The notes under the pieces were generated by a model. That model was not told the origin of the DNA and searched no databases. It was given only the letters and a program-made list of their open reading frames with translations. DNA of 64,000 nucleotides from Paracentrotus lividus (Eukaryota; Echinodermata; Echinoidea; Camarodonta; Echinidae): positions 12,614-76,613 of the forward strand of contig CALNVZ010000402.1 of NCBI GenBank assembly GCA_940671915.1. Direction: 5' to 3'. Every line of letters starts with the position of its first letter. The stretch's first letter is position 1. The position numbers and the translations under genes are program-made. Below, one piece after another: positions 24,485 to 34,584 of the stretch.

Positions 24485-24639
24485 CGTGCTATCGGTGGAC
24501 CCTAAAGCACTACAAGGTCCATGATCTCTGCAATCGAGGCCAAACCATCAGATGTCAGGTCCACGGCTCCCATTGTGATGCTAGCAACATCTTTCGTAGC
24601 ATTCCGTAGAGTACCGACGTCAGCATTATTCGACAGGTC
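24485..24639 (-). CDS. adhesion GPCR exon: GAIN subdomain A, in-frame TAG
   Basis: The exon follows a good acceptor (TTCCACTCAG) and ends at ACG/GTAAGG. It reads DLSNNADVGTLRNATKDVAS then ITMGAVDLTSDGLASIAEIM DLVVL, a typical GAIN-A helix pattern, and joins the preceding exon in phase 0. Codon 46 is TAG (24502-24504), followed by GPPIAR to the donor. A single C-to-T change from CAG could explain it, or one lost base giving ALGSTDST. Without readthrough or correction, translation would stop here, before the membrane part. Confidence 0.75.
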
Positions 24640-24677
24640 CTGAGTGGAAGATGAAATAAGTGCTATGTTTATTAATC

Positions 24678-24704
24678 AAAAAAAAAAAAAAAAAAAAAAA
24701 AAAA
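24678..24704. repeat. poly-A run, with a poly-C run at 24778-24793
   Basis: Homopolymers in the intron upstream of the GAIN-A exon. Confidence 0.9.
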
Positions 24705-25142
24705 GAAGACTCTACATCCCATGACATTTATTTGTTTCTGATGGAAGTGTTAAAACAATAAAATAGAAAGACGCTTCCCCCCCCCCCCCCCCCAAAGTAA
24801 CTACATGTATATTTGCGTGGGTTCATCCTTGGTAGGCCTATTTTCGTATCTGAATGAATATCCTGGTAATCCGAGCCAAATATGATTTAAAATTCCCGTT
24901 TTCAACCGCTATTGGATGTTCCTTATTCCTTACAAACATATTCAAAGTAAATTTGTAACACAAAAAAAATACTTTGCGTCTGTCCAAACTATTGGAAACA
25001 TGAAGCCCAGGGTTTGTGGGCTTATAATTATTCTAGAAATACCAAGAAGACGTCGGTAATCTTCCTGATCTCACTCATCTCAATACCCGCAAAACTAAAT
25101 GTTCGTATGTCTTTTGGGGAGAAAGGTAAACAAATATATCAC

Positions 25143-25270
25143 CTGCAATAAAAATGCCAGTAGTTCATCAGCCGTCAAGTTACGTCCACACATGTCAACA
25201 TCCACTACTTCCCAAATGCAGGGGGATAAATAGTCCCCTTTACATTCTGCTATGAGAATCGGCCCTCCAC
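25143..25270 (-). CDS. adhesion GPCR exon: Cys-containing linker at the start of GAIN
   Basis: A 128-base exon, acceptor ATTCTTTAG, donor CAG/GTGATA, phase 1 to 0. It reads GGPILIAECKGDYLSPCIWE then VVDVDMCGRNLTADELLAFL. It contains three Cys and one Trp, fewer than the four Cys of a hormone-receptor (HRM) domain, so I do not call HRM. NLTADELLAFL is a common start of the GAIN-A helices and contains an N-glycosylation sequon. Confidence 0.82.
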
Positions 25271-25689
25271 CTAAAGAATATGACCAACAAAAATTAAAAA
25301 CAAAAACAAAAACAAAAACGGACGGCCCCTCCAGCCTGGTGCGGTTTAGAATTTTTTTTAATTCCCCTTTGTTATTTAAAATGCTTTAGGGCCATGTCTT
25401 TATTGATCTCCACCTGTCCCCACCTGTAAATTTATATTTGTATGTCCACACAATCATAGCATTATACTGTCTTTTCCACAATATTTTCACGTTGCCAACA
25501 TTATCATAATTATAAATTATAAATTACTCTGATTTTAAAGTTAGACATTTATTCACTACTAATGTTACAAATATCAAATATATTACATCAGAATGAATCC
25601 CAGGGTGACATTTATTAGTGTCTTCCATCATATATCAACGTCAAATCATTGATAGGTTGAATTATTACTCACGATTAAGCTTGTATTCA

Positions 25690-26165
25690 GGACATGACAC
25701 TCCTGAGGAGTTCGAATACGAGTCAATAGGACCAGTAGAAACAGTCACAATTCCATACACAGTTACAAATGTCGTCATAGGACACGTAACTGTAAGTACA
25801 AATAGACGACAATTTAAAAAAATATGTATTATCAAAGAGTATAAATTTTATGACTAGTATTCATTATAACCAGTGGATATCCAAATACAGTTACCAAAGT
25901 CGATGTCAGAGAACATGTAACTGTAATTACGAAATAACGATAATCAGGGAGCATATTGATATGTAACTGGTAGTCATTATAACCAGTGGATATCCAAATA
26001 CAGTTTTTAAAAAAAGTCGATGTCAGAGAACATGTAACTGTAATTACGAAATAACGATAATCAAGGAGCATATTGATATGTAACTGGTAGTCATTATAAC
26101 CAGTGGATATCCAAATACAGTTTAAAAAAAGTCGATGTCAGAGAACATGTAACTGTAATTATGAA
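25690..26165. repeat. tandem repeat, about 118-bp unit
   Basis: Three well-conserved units start near 25858, 25975 and 26092 and share TCATTATAACCAGTGGATAT and GTCGATGTCAGAGAACATG. A diverged fourth unit precedes them (25690-25800). It lies in an intron and is non-coding. The stretch 26170-27000 holds nothing I can identify. Confidence 0.85.
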
Positions 26166-27019
26166 ATAACAAGCAACTAATCAAAACTTTAAAAAAAAAT
26201 ATATATATAAAACGTTAAACTGGTAGTCAATCATGTCAATAGGGTAAGTGGATATAAACATTTATCCAAAGAGTGACAAACATTGACATGGGACATTTAA
26301 ATTGATGTATGAAATAACGACATAGAAATTTAGAGCTATATTACAATAAACCCTGATGGAATGATAGTCAATAAAAAATAATCACAGAGATCAAAAAAAT
26401 AATTATTGATCCTGGGGGTTATGACGGCATAAATATTGGTAATAATTTGGATAATGGATTTTATACGTTGCAAATGAAATATTGAAAAAGTAATGTTATT
26501 CTTATTTTCAAATAATATAGGTTTTCCCAGCCAAATTTATTGTTTTGTCAATCAAGTGCATATTAGAGGCATTCATTTTCGGAAAAAACGCTAATGCATC
26601 GAAATGTTGCGAATCAAAATCGTATTAAATCATAAAAATTAACGATTGTTGTGATCGATTTCGTATTTGCGCATTCTACTTCACATAATAAGCATATACA
26701 TTCGGCAATAACTATTCAAATTCGTCTTCATCCTGTCGACATTTCATTTCGTATACTCAAATCCGCACTAATTTGAATGCACAAATAATGAAATTAAATG
26801 TCTATATCCGAATTTTAACTTTGCAATCATTACTTTGTATGCCTAAAAACTAATTTGAGAGCATGAACATGAAATTGTTTGACTAAAGTCAGCCTGTCGC
26901 ATCAAACACACGAATTTGAATACACATTAAATGAAAAAGGATGATAAATGTATGAAATTGGCCGGGAAAACATATATTATATTAATCAAAGTACCATAAT
27001 GCATGTACGTAATATGTAC

Positions 27020-27236
27020 CTGTGCTGAAAATGTCAACTGCCAAGGGATCAATATTCCCTTGTGAGTTGTTTGCCGCATCAATCAATGTTGTAGATATCA
27101 AGTCAAGCAGAGTAACATCCGTGTAACTGGAGTTATAAATAAAGACCGCTAATTCGGCAACAACACTGCCTGGTGCAAAGGAACGAATTTGGATGGAAAC
27201 TTCAGTTGAGGCGGCGTCAACGAGCGGCGTGAGGAT
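27020..27236 (-). CDS. adhesion GPCR exon: SEA domain, C-terminal two thirds
   Basis: The exon starts after TTTTGTTTTGCAG at 27236 and ends at ACAG/GTACAT (27020), phase 0 to 1. It reads ILTPLVDAASTEVSIQIRSF APGSVVAELAVFIYNSS and ends TDVTLLDLISTTLIDAA, NIDPLAVDIFSTG. The FxxGSVVAxxxVxF pattern is the SEA signature. Many SEA domains cleave themselves at G/S in GSVVV; here the motif is GSVVA, so cleavage is possible but not assured. Two NxS/T sequons are present. The exon is free of stops. Confidence 0.92.
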
Positions 27237-27852
27237 CTGCAAAACAAAAAGAATGCATTTGTAGTTTTCCCTCGAGATTTGAGATATATTACAAGTTTCT
27301 GTAATATATTTCTTTGATCTAATTGAATGTGTCATAAAACCTCTTTTGTCTTTTGGAACAAATTATGGTTATTAAATATGCATTGTTTGATATCGCTTTG
27401 GATTTAATCTCTCATTCTTAGCAAAACATTTTTGTGCTAAATACATGTAGATCTGAAAGAAAATATGCTTTTAAAAAAAGACGAGCTATCAAATAACATG
27501 AATATTTTCATTCCATATGCATGATAGGAATCTTTTAAGAAAAAAAATATTATAGAAATCAGAATTTCAAACTTGGTACGGGTCCAACAAAACTTCATAA
27601 GTTTCATAAATTTCATTTTTATTGTCCAGATATTGATGGAAGATTAGTTTGGTTTACATTGTATATAACAAAATAGAAAAACACACATAAATACAAGCAA
27701 CAGATAAGACATACACATTCATATCATAACATATCATAAACATGGTAAACAACACTTCGTCATTTTTGTTAATAGTTTTGATATTGTCAATTTGAATCTA
27801 GGAGATCTTCCGGACAGATTCCGAGATGGGAAGGGACAAAAATATACATGTA

Positions 27853-28850
27853 CAGTCTGTGTAAAACAAAAATGTTACAGTCGGGGATAAAATAATTTAG
27901 GTGTAAAATCGTTTCATATAATGTATGTGGTACCAAATTAAAGTCAAAAGCATCTCATTGCTGATGCTCTTTACGTAAAACAAAAGTTATGCTAAATTTT
28001 TTGCGACGAGGAACAAATCAAAATTACGCACTCCTATAAGGGAGTTTACAGATACAATCTGCGCATGCGCGAGTCTCCGATATCCACTTTCGGGGTCAGG
28101 CCAACTGTACATAAAATGCGACGACCGTACAGTCAACCCATGAGTCAACCAACGAACGACATATCTACAATTTTTTATCAGACAAAAATCTAGCTGTATA
28201 TTTCTTTTTATAGGTCTGTTCCTTCTCGCAATGTTGAATAATATGATGTTGGTTTCGTTGGTTTCGGCGAACTCAATGCCGGTTTGCCGTACGCGAGTTG
28301 GTAACTTACCAATTTCGCTTGCAGTTGAGAAAAAAGACTCAAATAAATTTGGTTTCAAAATAAAGATAGGAATAAGTATACATTGTCTACCTCATCAATA
28401 GACAAGTGCGATTCTTCATCCATATTTTCACAATATCAGCGCAAATAGTATGAAAACCATATGTAAATCAAAGGGTATCATAGACTTCACACGTAAGAAT
28501 TCCTGCTATAGAGGAGACCATGTACAGGTGACCCCTGACCCAATGACGTCACAGACCTCCTATCGGTAACTGTAAACTCCCTTATTGTTCTGGAGCGCTG
28601 AATTCATGGCCATTATGCGAAACCTACCCAAAGGCATGGGACGGCGTGCAAAAATGGATTTTTCTTGATTTCAGAAAACTAGTCATATCTCAAAAAATAC
28701 AGCACCAAATGTGATGAAAAAAATTGCAGAAGAAAGTCTGATTTTCCTGCTTTATGAAAATACCAAATAATACCAGGATGTGATTGATTTTCATGCTATA
28801 AAAAAGAAAAAATTTTTTCCAACTGTACCATTTTATTTGACACAGACTGT
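27853..28850. mobile_element. MITE with ACAGTCTGTGT ends
   Basis: CAGTCTGTGT at 27853 is mirrored by ACACAGACTG near 28850, flanked by TA. It is the same family as the split copy at 4087/7806. A second element (28038-28583) is inserted in its middle; removing it restores the family sequence. The minus-strand ORF across 27987-28358 spans the nested junction and is not a gene. Confidence 0.75.
28038..28583. mobile_element. MITE nested in another MITE
   Basis: The termini AAGGGAGTTTACAG and, inverted, CTGTAAACTCCCTT are flanked by TA. Comparison of flanks with the uninterrupted relative at about 4295 (CTATTGTTCTGGAGC) shows a clean insertion. About 545 bases, non-coding. Confidence 0.85.
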
Positions 28851-28984
28851 ATAATAAACACAGCACAAAAAGGGGGGAGTACATCTGATTTTATTGTCTC
28901 AAAAATTCCGATGATTGACGCCTCAGTGGGCACAATATTCAATAAAATATTGCAAATGAGAAGAAAGTTTTAGGGCTCTGATAA

Positions 28985-29044
28985 ATACAAATATATATAT
29001 ATATATATATAGTGAGATGATTGACAAACACAAATTTCTTCTGC

Positions 29045-29083
<39 letters not shown>

Positions 29084-29085
29084 CG
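28985..29085. repeat. (AT)n and (GA)n microsatellites
   Basis: AT-repeat runs at about 28988-29012 and 29044-29066, then a GAGAGA run to about 29084, just downstream of a SEA exon donor on the minus strand. Confidence 0.85.
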
Positions 29086-29114
29086 AAAGAAGTTACATAC
29101 AAATTTAAACTCAC

Positions 29115-29227
29115 GCTCTGTTTGACGGTTTCAGCCGTACCGATGTAATTCTGAGATATTGGATCTTGAAGAGTTTCGTCATAAATCAGGTTGACAAATC
29201 TTAATTTCGCTAAATAATTGCTGACAC
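29115..29227 (-). CDS. adhesion GPCR exon: SEA domain, N-terminal third
   Basis: A 113-base exon, acceptor ATCTCACAG, donor AGC/GTGAGT, phase 1 to 0. It reads VSNYLAKLRFVNLIYDETLQ then DPISQNYIGTAETVKQS. This is the usual first strand and helix of a SEA domain and runs straight into the exon at 27236. It joins the Ig exon through MNG/VSN in phase. Confidence 0.9.
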
Positions 29228-29567
29228 CTGTGAGATATATTGAGAAGAAAATGTAAATAAGTAATATACAAATATTTCATATGGTATACATTCCATATTA
29301 TGTATATGGTTATTACATTATTATATGGTACATATTATTTATATTTTTACATTTGCATTATATTCTTTATCAAGATATGTTGAGTCAAGGGAAGATCGAA
29401 CTGGTTCCTTTCAATGAGATGTTCCACGCACTGAGAAGTCTCCGAAACTGATGAGACTGATCCGTCGCGGAAGTCTCGGAGACGTCTCCTCATGTGAGAT
29501 ATACATCTCGGATTTAAAAAAGCCTGGAGCAATTGTCGCTGCAAGAAATGTATATCATAAGCTTTAC

Positions 29568-29822
29568 CATTCATGCGGACCAGAGCAGTCTCTGTCCTCA
29601 GTTGGTTCCCGTCCAAAGTATTTGCTATGCAGTGGTAGTAACCCTGGTCCTCTGCTCGAGCTACAGACACCTCATAAGGGGACACGTTCATTGAATCTTC
29701 AATCAGGCGACCGTCTTTGTACCATTGAAAGTCGATGACATTCAGGAAGTCACAATTAAGTACTACTCGTCTGTTGACGTCGACAATTTGGTTGGAGGGA
29801 GCCATCAAGATAGCAGGATTGC
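29568..29822 (-). CDS. adhesion GPCR exon: Ig-like domain
   Basis: The exon starts after TTCCTCATAG at 29822 and ends at AATG/GTAAAG, phase 1-1. It encodes one immunoglobulin fold of 84 residues: NPAILMAPSNQIVDVNRRVV, Cys in LNCDF, Trp in FQWYKDG, and the EDQGYYHCIANT strand F with the second Cys. It ends TALVRMNG. The DxGxYxC pattern makes this an I-set or similar domain. A phase 1-1 exon could be shuffled like the EGF exons. No breaks. Confidence 0.93.
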
Positions 29823-29837
29823 CTATGAGGAAGTAGA

Positions 29838-30062
29838 ACATCATCATAAAAATGCAAGGATTATGTATGGACACCGATATTTGTTTTGTATTCGCTAAAG
29901 TTATTGATCTTTCTAGGATAATCAATTTAATTTAGTGCGGATCGCCCATAACATCATCATCATAAAAGTGCAAGGATTATGTATGAACACCGATATTTGT
30001 TTTGTATTCTCTAAAGTTATTGATCTTTCTAGGATAATCAATTTAATTTAGTGCGGATCGCT
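29838..30062. repeat. tandem duplication, about 112-bp unit
   Basis: Two copies (about 29838-29949 and 29950-30062) share TGCAAGGATTATGTATG and the end TTTAGTGCGGATCGC with few differences. The first abuts the Ig exon's acceptor region. Confidence 0.85.
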
Positions 30063-30130
30063 AAAAAAAAAAACTTTTGCATAGTCAGAGATGCGTAATT
30101 AAATGATATTTGTAAACAATACTTACAATT

Positions 30131-30291
30131 CCAATGGCGGATCCAGGAGGGGCGCAGGGGACGCGCGCCCCTCTATAATTTAGAAACCACTCATGGACTA
30201 CACATGTTAAAATTGGAAAAATTTGGCTTATTAAACCCTTTTCGGGCCTGGCGCCCCCTCTATAATTATATCCCGAATCCGCCACTGGAAT
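30131..30291. mobile_element. short MITE, TGGCGGATCC-type ends
   Basis: AATGGCGGATCCAGG at the left and, inverted, CCGAATCCGCCACTGG at the right enclose about 160 bases; AATTC flanks both ends. The termini resemble those of widespread hAT-type MITEs; this class assignment is inference. Confidence 0.65.
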
Positions 30292-30428
30292 TCGCTGGAA
30301 ATACCATGAGCAGATGAGCAAAACCCAATATTTTAAATATGAATATATTTCAAAGAACATTGCAAAAATACAAAGTAAAATGTTAATATATTAATAAAAA
30401 AATACACACCCCAAACACGCCCGAGCGA

Positions 30429-30630
30429 GCACTCTCTCTCTCCCTCTCTCTCTCAAACACACAAACACACACACACACACACACGCACTTCCGCTCTTCG
30501 ATGCACGTATATAACTAACCTCTCATATCCACAGATACCCAAACCCACGTCCACAGATACACAAACCCACATCCACATATATACAAACTCACACCCACAC
30601 ATACGCACACACGCACACACGCACACACAT
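30429..30630. repeat. CT, CA and related microsatellites
   Basis: A (CT)n run at 30432-30453 is followed by (CA)n at 30455-30484 and a CCCACA/CACGCA-rich stretch to about 30630. They lie in the intron between the Ig and classical EGF exons. Confidence 0.85.
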
Positions 30631-30682
30631 ATTGAAGCCACACCCACATAATATTCCTCTTTTGATGGTGAGGATATCTTAC

Positions 30683-30805
30683 CTTGTGGATCAATACGTG
30701 TATTGCAATTAACATGAGTGAATCCAGTTGAGCATGCGCAGTAGTAGGATTCATTGGGATAATTCATGCAGGTCGCTCCATTTTTACAGGGTTCTGAAGA
30801 ACACC
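30683..30805 (-). CDS. adhesion GPCR exon: classical EGF-like domain
   Basis: A 123-base phase 1-1 exon, acceptor CTAAACAG, donor CAAG/GTAAGA. It reads CSSEPCKNGATCMNYPNESY then YCACSTGFTHVNCNTRIDPQ. Six Cys are in standard EGF spacing, without the calcium-binding DxNEC start. It differs from the two multiplied EGF types upstream and is the only EGF between the mucin-like stalk and the Ig domain. Confidence 0.92.
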
Positions 30806-31284
30806 CTGTTTAGTAAAACAAAAATAACCATCCAAATTTTATTTTTCAAAACAAGGGTGAACCGAAAATTATTTTTGCCCAATTGATCGTGGGACCGGCA
30901 GCCATTGAGCAACGTCAGGTCGACGTTGTTCTATCCCTTTTTTTGGAACGCCGAACAGGGTAGCAGCAACTCACATTTTTAACGTCTTTTGGTATAACGC
31001 GGCCGGATATCGAACCATGACCTCCCGACGCCGGCTTTATCCTCTGAGCCGACAAATAGGTTTTTAGCCATAATAAACATCACAATAATTGAAACATAAC
31101 TGCATCGTATTCACGAGCTGTAAACTGTCGAATAAATGTTCATATTGCAATCCGTAGGTAGATAATACCGAGGAATTTTGATATCTTTCTTATTCAAACG
31201 CTACAAAATCACAGCATTCAACGCGCTCCAAAACAAACTATAAACAAATGAATAGAGGCATTGTGCACCTAAATGTGACACATT

Positions 31285-31480
31285 TCCCTGGGGCCGCGGA
31301 GCCGAGGGGGGGGGGGCTGGGGGCTTCATGAGCCCCCCCCCCCACCTTTGTCGGTAAACGTGTACAAAAATGCACAAATTACCATACATTTTTAATGTTT
31401 AGCCTGTTCAGGCCCCCCCCCCCTCCTCCCCACTTGTGCCTCAGCCCCTCCACATTCAAAAACGTTCCCGCGGCCCCTGT
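31285..31480. repeat. G/C-homopolymer-rich repeat, also at 41525-41695
   Basis: Runs of G and C flank a core with GTGTACAAAAATG and GTTTAGCCTGTTCAG-like words. An inverted relative with the same words lies at about 41525-41695. Probably one small MITE family. Confidence 0.6.
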
Positions 31481-31509
31481 TGCCAACGTTAAAAAATAAA
31501 AATACTTAC

Positions 31510-31683
31510 CTCGTACAGGTACGTTGGAAGACGAAGGTGATATAGAATGCTGTGTGCTCGGAGGCATAGTGGTCCGTGTAGTTGTAGACTTTGAAGTCGT
31601 TGCAAATGTGGTGATTGTCACGGATGATATGGCGCTAGTTACAGGGGTAATAATGGTCGTGCTTTGGACACTTTCGGTAGTTG
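31510..31683 (-). CDS. adhesion GPCR exon: Thr/Ser-rich mucin-like stalk
   Basis: A 174-base phase 1-1 exon, acceptor TTCTATAG, donor CGAG/GTAAGT. It reads ATTESVQSTTIITPVTSAIS, then SVTITTFATTSKSTTTRTTM and PPSTQHSISPSSSNVPVRG. More than half of the residues are Thr, Ser or Pro and there are no Cys, so it should be heavily O-glycosylated and act as a spacer between the EGF array and the EGF-Ig-SEA core. Confidence 0.88.
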
Positions 31684-32064
31684 CTATAGAATGATAATAA
31701 TTATGTACCTGTATTCATAATTACCTTCAATAATAGCCGTTTCCTCCGTTATTTCTACCCTCACGTGGCTATTAAACAGTTTATTCACCAAGTGTAATTG
31801 TGAGTCATTGAGCAATAATAGGTTAGGCTCTAAATCTGACAACTTAAAGAGCGCCAATGGAAATGTCTTTTGTTTATTTATACCCATAACACGTATGTGC
31901 TATAAAAATAATGTTAATGTGTCGATACAAAGAGATGGATCGTATACTAGTAGTATAATATTTGTATCTGACATAATAGACTTTCGCCAATAAACATACA
32001 GAACATAAATGTTAATGAGAGGTATTAGCCCATAGTAGCCAAATATTATAGAAAACATACATGC

Positions 32065-32199
32065 CATCGCATGTTACTCCGTCTCCATTCAATACATATC
32101 CAGAATTACAAGTACACGTAAAGGACCCTGGTGGAGAGTTCGTACAACCTCTATTTGTGTCGTCACATCCGTCATTATTAGCAGCACATTCGTCCACAT
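32065..32199 (-). CDS. adhesion GPCR exon: calcium-type EGF repeat 6 (GC donor)
   Basis: A 135-base phase 1-1 exon. It reads [20 protein letters not shown] then [20 protein letters not shown] and GVTCD. It diverges from its sisters by N for T and R for G. The donor is GATG/GCATGT where all sisters have GATG/GTATGT or GTACGT, so a GC-AG intron is predicted. It joins the mucin-like exon as D-ATTES. Confidence 0.9.
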
Positions 32200-32607
32200 C
32201 TTAAATTTTTAAAAAAATTTTTAAAAAATGCTATTTTGTCATAGCTCGTTTCTTGCTTGGACGAATTTATTTCATTTGAAAAAAGCGCCTTTTATTTAGT
32301 CCTACTATCTCCTAGAAATAGGAAAAATAATCATTATCTTATTTTCCGTTTTCCTTTTTGCAGACAATGTTTTTTATTTATTTATTTATTTTTTCAAATT
32401 ACATTTCTTTCTGACATAGAACTCTTTATATTAGCATCATGTCGAGTATAACGTTGTAGGCTTCATGAGACATGATTGTCGTGTCATAATTCAAAGTACA
32501 TTTGTATCTGACACAGAACACTTTATTGTAAAGACACCGATAAAAACACAAAACATTATTATAGTTATTAGCCCATAGTTCTCTAATATTATAGAAAACA
32601 AACATAC

Positions 32608-32742
32608 CATCGCAAGTTACTCCGTCTCCATTCAATACATATCCAGAATTACAAGTACACGTAAATGACCCTGGTGGAGAGTTCATACAACCTCCATTTG
32701 TGTCGTCACACCCGTCAGTATTAGCAGCACATTCGTCCACAT
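32608..32742 (-). CDS. adhesion GPCR exon: calcium-type EGF repeat 5
   Basis: A 135-base phase 1-1 exon reading [20 protein letters not shown] then [20 protein letters not shown]. Six Cys, calcium-type DVDEC start. It is the GGC/SFTC variant. Donor GATG/GTATGT. Confidence 0.93.
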
Positions 32743-33091
32743 CTTAATTTTAAAAAAAGTACTGTTTTTGTAGCAGCTCGTTTATAGCTTGCACTGATTG
32801 ATTTCTTTTTATGAAACTGAACACTTCTTATTAAACCTATCTTTTTTTTTTCTTATTTTCTTTTTTGAAATAGGACAATTAGTTTTTATCGTTTTCCAAT
32901 TTCCTTTTGCAGACTAGTTTTTCCTATTTCCTCTGGAAAAGCAGTCACTATTTCATTCCAATTTGTATAAACTTTTTTTCGTATTCAATGTAAGGACATT
33001 CGCCGATAAACAGACACTACGCTATTATATACATTGGTATTAACCTAAAGTTCTGTAATGAATAACTACTTATTAAAGAAAACATACGTAC

Positions 33092-33226
33092 CATCGCAGG
33101 TTACTCCGTCTCCATTTAATACATATCCAGAATTACAAGTACACGTATAGGATCCTGGTGGAGAGTTCGCACAGTCTCCAATTGTGTCGTCACAACCGTC
33201 AGTATTAGCAGCACATTCGTCGACAT
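33092..33226 (-). CDS. adhesion GPCR exon: calcium-type EGF repeat 4
   Basis: A 135-base phase 1-1 exon of the GDC/SYTC variant: [20 protein letters not shown] then [20 protein letters not shown]. It differs from repeat 2 by Ile for Asn. Donor GATG/GTACGT. Confidence 0.93.
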
Positions 33227-33528
33227 CTTAATTTTAAAAGAGAAACTTTTTTTATAGCTCGTTCATAGCTTGCACGATTTTATTTCATTCGATAAAAATG
33301 ACCAACTATTAACTTTCTATCTTTTTCTATTGTCTCTTGGATATTGGAAATATTGTTTTTGCTATAACTTTAATGAAGACCGTTTGTTCCCCCTATTTCC
33401 TATGGGAAATAGGAAAAGCAGTGACTATTGCATTCCTATCTTTCATTTTGTAAGGAAATTAGCCGATAAACAAACATAACGCTACAAATTTACTCATAGT
33501 TCTATAATATTATAGAAAACATACATAC

Positions 33529-33663
33529 CATCACAAGTTACTCCGTCTCCATTCAATACATATCCAGAATTACAAGTACACGTAAATGACCCTGGTGGAG
33601 AGTTCGTACAACCTCCATTTGTGTCGTCACACCCGTCAGTATTAGCAGCACATTCGTCCACAT
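33529..33663 (-). CDS. adhesion GPCR exon: calcium-type EGF repeat 3
   Basis: A 135-base phase 1-1 exon of the GGC/SFTC variant, with GCTNSPPGSFTC. Nearly identical to repeats 1 and 5 in exon and flanking intron. Confidence 0.93.
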
Positions 33664-34010
33664 CTTAATTTTAAAAAAGTACTGTTTTTGTAGCAGCTCG
33701 TTTATAGCTTGCACGGATTGATTTCTTTTTATGAAACTGAACACTTCTTATTAAACCTATCTTTTTTTTTCTTATTTTCTTTTTTGAAATAGGACAATTA
33801 GTTTTAATCGTTTTTCAATTTCCTTTTGCAGACTAGTTTTTCCTATTTCCTCTGGAAAAGCAGTCACTATTTCATTCCAATTTGTATAAACTTTTTTTCG
33901 TATTCAATGTAAGGACATTCGCCGATAAACAGACACTACGCTATTATATACATTGGTATTAACCTAAAGTTCTGTAATGAATAACTACTTATTAAAGAAA
34001 ACATACGTAC

Positions 34011-34145
34011 CATCGCAGGTTACTCCGTCTCCATTTAATACATATCCAGAATTACAAGTACACGTATAGGATCCTGGTGGAGAGTTCGCACAGTCTCCAT
34101 TTGTGTCGTCACAACCGTCAGTATTAGCAGCACATTCGTCGACAT
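34011..34145 (-). CDS. adhesion GPCR exon: calcium-type EGF repeat 2
   Basis: A 135-base phase 1-1 exon of the GDC/SYTC variant: [17 protein letters not shown]. Flanking introns match those of repeat 4 almost base for base. Confidence 0.93.
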
Positions 34146-34449
34146 CTTAATTTTAAAAGAGAAACTTTTTTTTATAGCTCGTTCATAGCTTGCACGATTT
34201 TATTTCATTCGATAAAAATGACCAACTATTAACTTTCTATCTTTTTTCTATTGTCTCTTGGATATTGGAAATATTGTTTTTGCTATAACTTTAATGAAGA
34301 CCGTTTGTTCCCCCTATTTCCTATGGGAAATAGGAAAAGCAGTGACTATTGCATTCCTATCTTTCATTTTGTAAGGAAATTAGCCGATAAACAAACATAA
34401 CGCTACAAATTTACTCATAGTTCTATAATATTATAGAAAACATACATAC

Positions 34450-34584
34450 CATCACAAGTTACTCCGTCTCCATTCAATACATATCCAGAATTACAAGTAC
34501 ATGTAAAGGATCCTGGTGGAGAGTTCGTACAACCTCCATTTGTGTCGTCACATCCATCAGTATTAGCAGCACATTCGTCCACAT
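34450..34584 (-). CDS. adhesion GPCR exon: calcium-type EGF repeat 1
   Basis: A 135-base phase 1-1 exon of the GGC/SFTC variant. Its upstream intron, beyond 34590, no longer matches the other units, so this is the 5' edge of the tandem block. It joins the DEDEC exon as ACV-DVDEC. Confidence 0.93.

Noticed and set aside
25143..25270. Hormone-receptor (HRM) domain call for this exon.
   Set aside because: Only three Cys and one Trp are present, without the usual four-Cys HRM spacing; treated as a linker at the start of GAIN.
27987..28358. 123-codon minus-strand ORF.
   Set aside because: It crosses the junction between two nested MITEs and has no recognisable domain.
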